This document shows positions 62,791 through 64,000 of a stretch of 64,000 nucleotides of DNA, piece after piece. The notes below the pieces were generated by a model that made no database searches, had not been told where the DNA came from, and worked only from the letters and a program-made list of their open reading frames with translations. Origin of the DNA: Theodoxus fluviatilis (lineage: Eukaryota; Mollusca; Gastropoda; Cycloneritida; Neritidae). Position 1 is the first letter of the stretch, and each line of letters opens with the position of its first letter. The position numbers were made by a program, and so were the translations under genes. The DNA is taken from contig JAWQFJ010001794.1 in assembly GCA_034096865.1 (NCBI GenBank), forward strand, positions 1-64,000. The letters are read 5' to 3'.

Positions 62791-64000
62791 TGCCCCCACC
62801 ACCACCACCAATTCATTATTGTCGTCGTCGCCTCCGCCGCCATTACCACCACCACCACCAATGTTAATTTAAGATCATCAGTAAGCAGCATCCGGGAAAG
62901 ATCGACTAGAGCCTTCTTTGCCAAAGTCTGCATTTTGATCAGGAAAGATTCACGTACATTACCTGCACAGTAATCAGGACCAAGAACATTCCAGTAATTA
63001 TGCTTAAAAATGTCATTTTCAGAACATGATTGGGGAGAATCTCTTTTAAAAACTCGATCAACACCACATTAGGAAAGCGCACAGATGCGTCCTCTCTGCA
63101 CAGAGCGAGGCAGCCAGGTCAATAAATCGGCAGTCTTTGACACTGCTAACTGCAAAGCAATACCGAGACAACCAGCTGGGGGGAAACTGACAGCCGACTG
63201 TGTTTTCTGAAGAAAGGCAGTTAGAGAGGGAGTCCAACTTTTCAAGAATCAATGTTTGCCTGCCCTTGACAACAATCGCAGTAGACGACAACGCCGCACT
63301 CCAGTGCCCGTATCTTTGGACTGAGCCGACGTCTGCCCTCGCTGCCACAGTTGTGGCACCAAATCTGGGACGCGATCTCACCTGCAGCGCCAGCCACGTC
63401 TTCGTTGAAAAGCGACACATCACCATACCGCAAAGCTGCAGTGACGGCAGGCGTGAAGCAGTGCACATGGAAACACAGGAACAAGTCAAACCCTTGTCCA
63501 AAAGCAAAGTCAGGGCAAAGTGTGGGTGCTCTGCTGGAACCGCAGTCGCTACTCTTCAGGCATGGCTGAGCTACTGGAAATGGTCCCGAAGGCCAAGCAG
63601 CCGGGAGGTCCCCACTGATGCGCGTGGTACAGAGTCGCTCCATCCGTAAATAGGGATGACTCCTCAGATGTCAAGACCCTCCCCACGAGTGCTAACATGG
63701 CGTTAATCACACCTGAGTACGAGCTAAATAGGCATGCTGATCTTATGTAAAGAGTATCCCTCTTCCACTCGTCTTTTCCCCCCATCGAATTGTGAGGTTT
63801 TTCAGTCCTCCAAAGCTACAGCCAGGATTCTACTCCCACCACCCCACCCCACCCACTCCCGAATTCACTCGGTCTGAATTCACACAGACACACGAATTTC
63901 ACATCCCTGCAACATAATGATTTACTGGCTTCCACTCGCTATATCCGTTTATGTGCGGAAAGAGACGGTAGTGCCCACTAGAAAGAAACAGCATCGAGCT
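62791..64000. other. unassigned sequence with short triplet runs
   Basis: CCA, GTC and CCG triplet runs lie at 62796-62865. From about 63080 to 63660 the sequence is GC-richer, with 149-codon open frames on both strands. A Cys-rich stretch in the minus frame (WCHNCG ... ECGVVVYCDCCQ, about 63260-63370) recalls a zinc-binding site but fits no family cleanly. No gene is supported. Confidence 0.4.

Noticed and set aside
63242..63643. Possible MYND-like zinc site in a minus-strand frame
   Set aside because: The Cys spacing does not fit the MYND pattern, there is no His/Cys completion, and no splice context supports an exon.

Overview
This window is animal nuclear DNA. It holds one clearly split C2H2 zinc-finger gene with a 10.5-kb intron, LINE and LTR retrotransposon remnants, a MITE-like element, and a very heavy load of micro- and minisatellites. 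The transposon mix suggests an invertebrate, perhaps a marine mollusc, but nothing here fixes the species. There are no bacterial operons, CRISPR arrays or phage genes, and almost all long open frames are by-products of stop-free tandem repeats.

The one gene I can support is on the minus strand. An internal exon (26762-26946) encodes one whole C2H2 finger and most of a second. The last coding exon (15166-16209) supplies the final zinc-binding histidine of that finger, a basic patch, four copies of an RDLRSPG-like motif, and a Ser/Pro/Gly/His-rich tail ending at a stop codon. The 5' exons are not in the window as far as I can see. The protein looks like a transcription factor of the ZNF362/ZNF384-rotund-datilografo-jim type. 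Its intron holds a solo LTR with a target-site duplication, a MITE-like inverted-repeat element, a 206-bp tandem duplication and several microsatellites.

The rest is mostly repeats. In order these are: a LINE 3' end (386-818); a GAA/GGA tract (1.5 kb); a degenerate TTTCCAAGG repeat (2.5-3.1 kb); a 25-bp then a 27-bp array (5.2-9.05 kb); a second, unrelated 27-bp array (33.3-37.4 kb); 48-bp and 21-bp arrays (38.7-40.45 kb); an 82-bp satellite (41.5-43.1 kb); a ~40-bp array (47.1-50.6 kb); a GGA-rich array (52.1-55.0 and 62.3-62.8 kb); and, inside that, a very homogeneous 41-bp array of about 175 copies (55.0-62.24 kb) ending at a two-base N gap.

The most unusual object is at 48846-49836. It is a 991-bp near-perfect palindrome with 474-bp arms and a 43-bp spacer. 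Each arm carries the start of a THAP DNA-binding domain. It sits inside the ~40-bp minisatellite, flanked by what looks like a 2-bp AT target duplication. I read it as a foldback-type non-autonomous DNA transposon derived from a THAP-encoding element. Large single-copy stretches (for example 9.1-15.2 kb, 29.3-33.3 kb and 43.1-47.1 kb) contain nothing I can identify.
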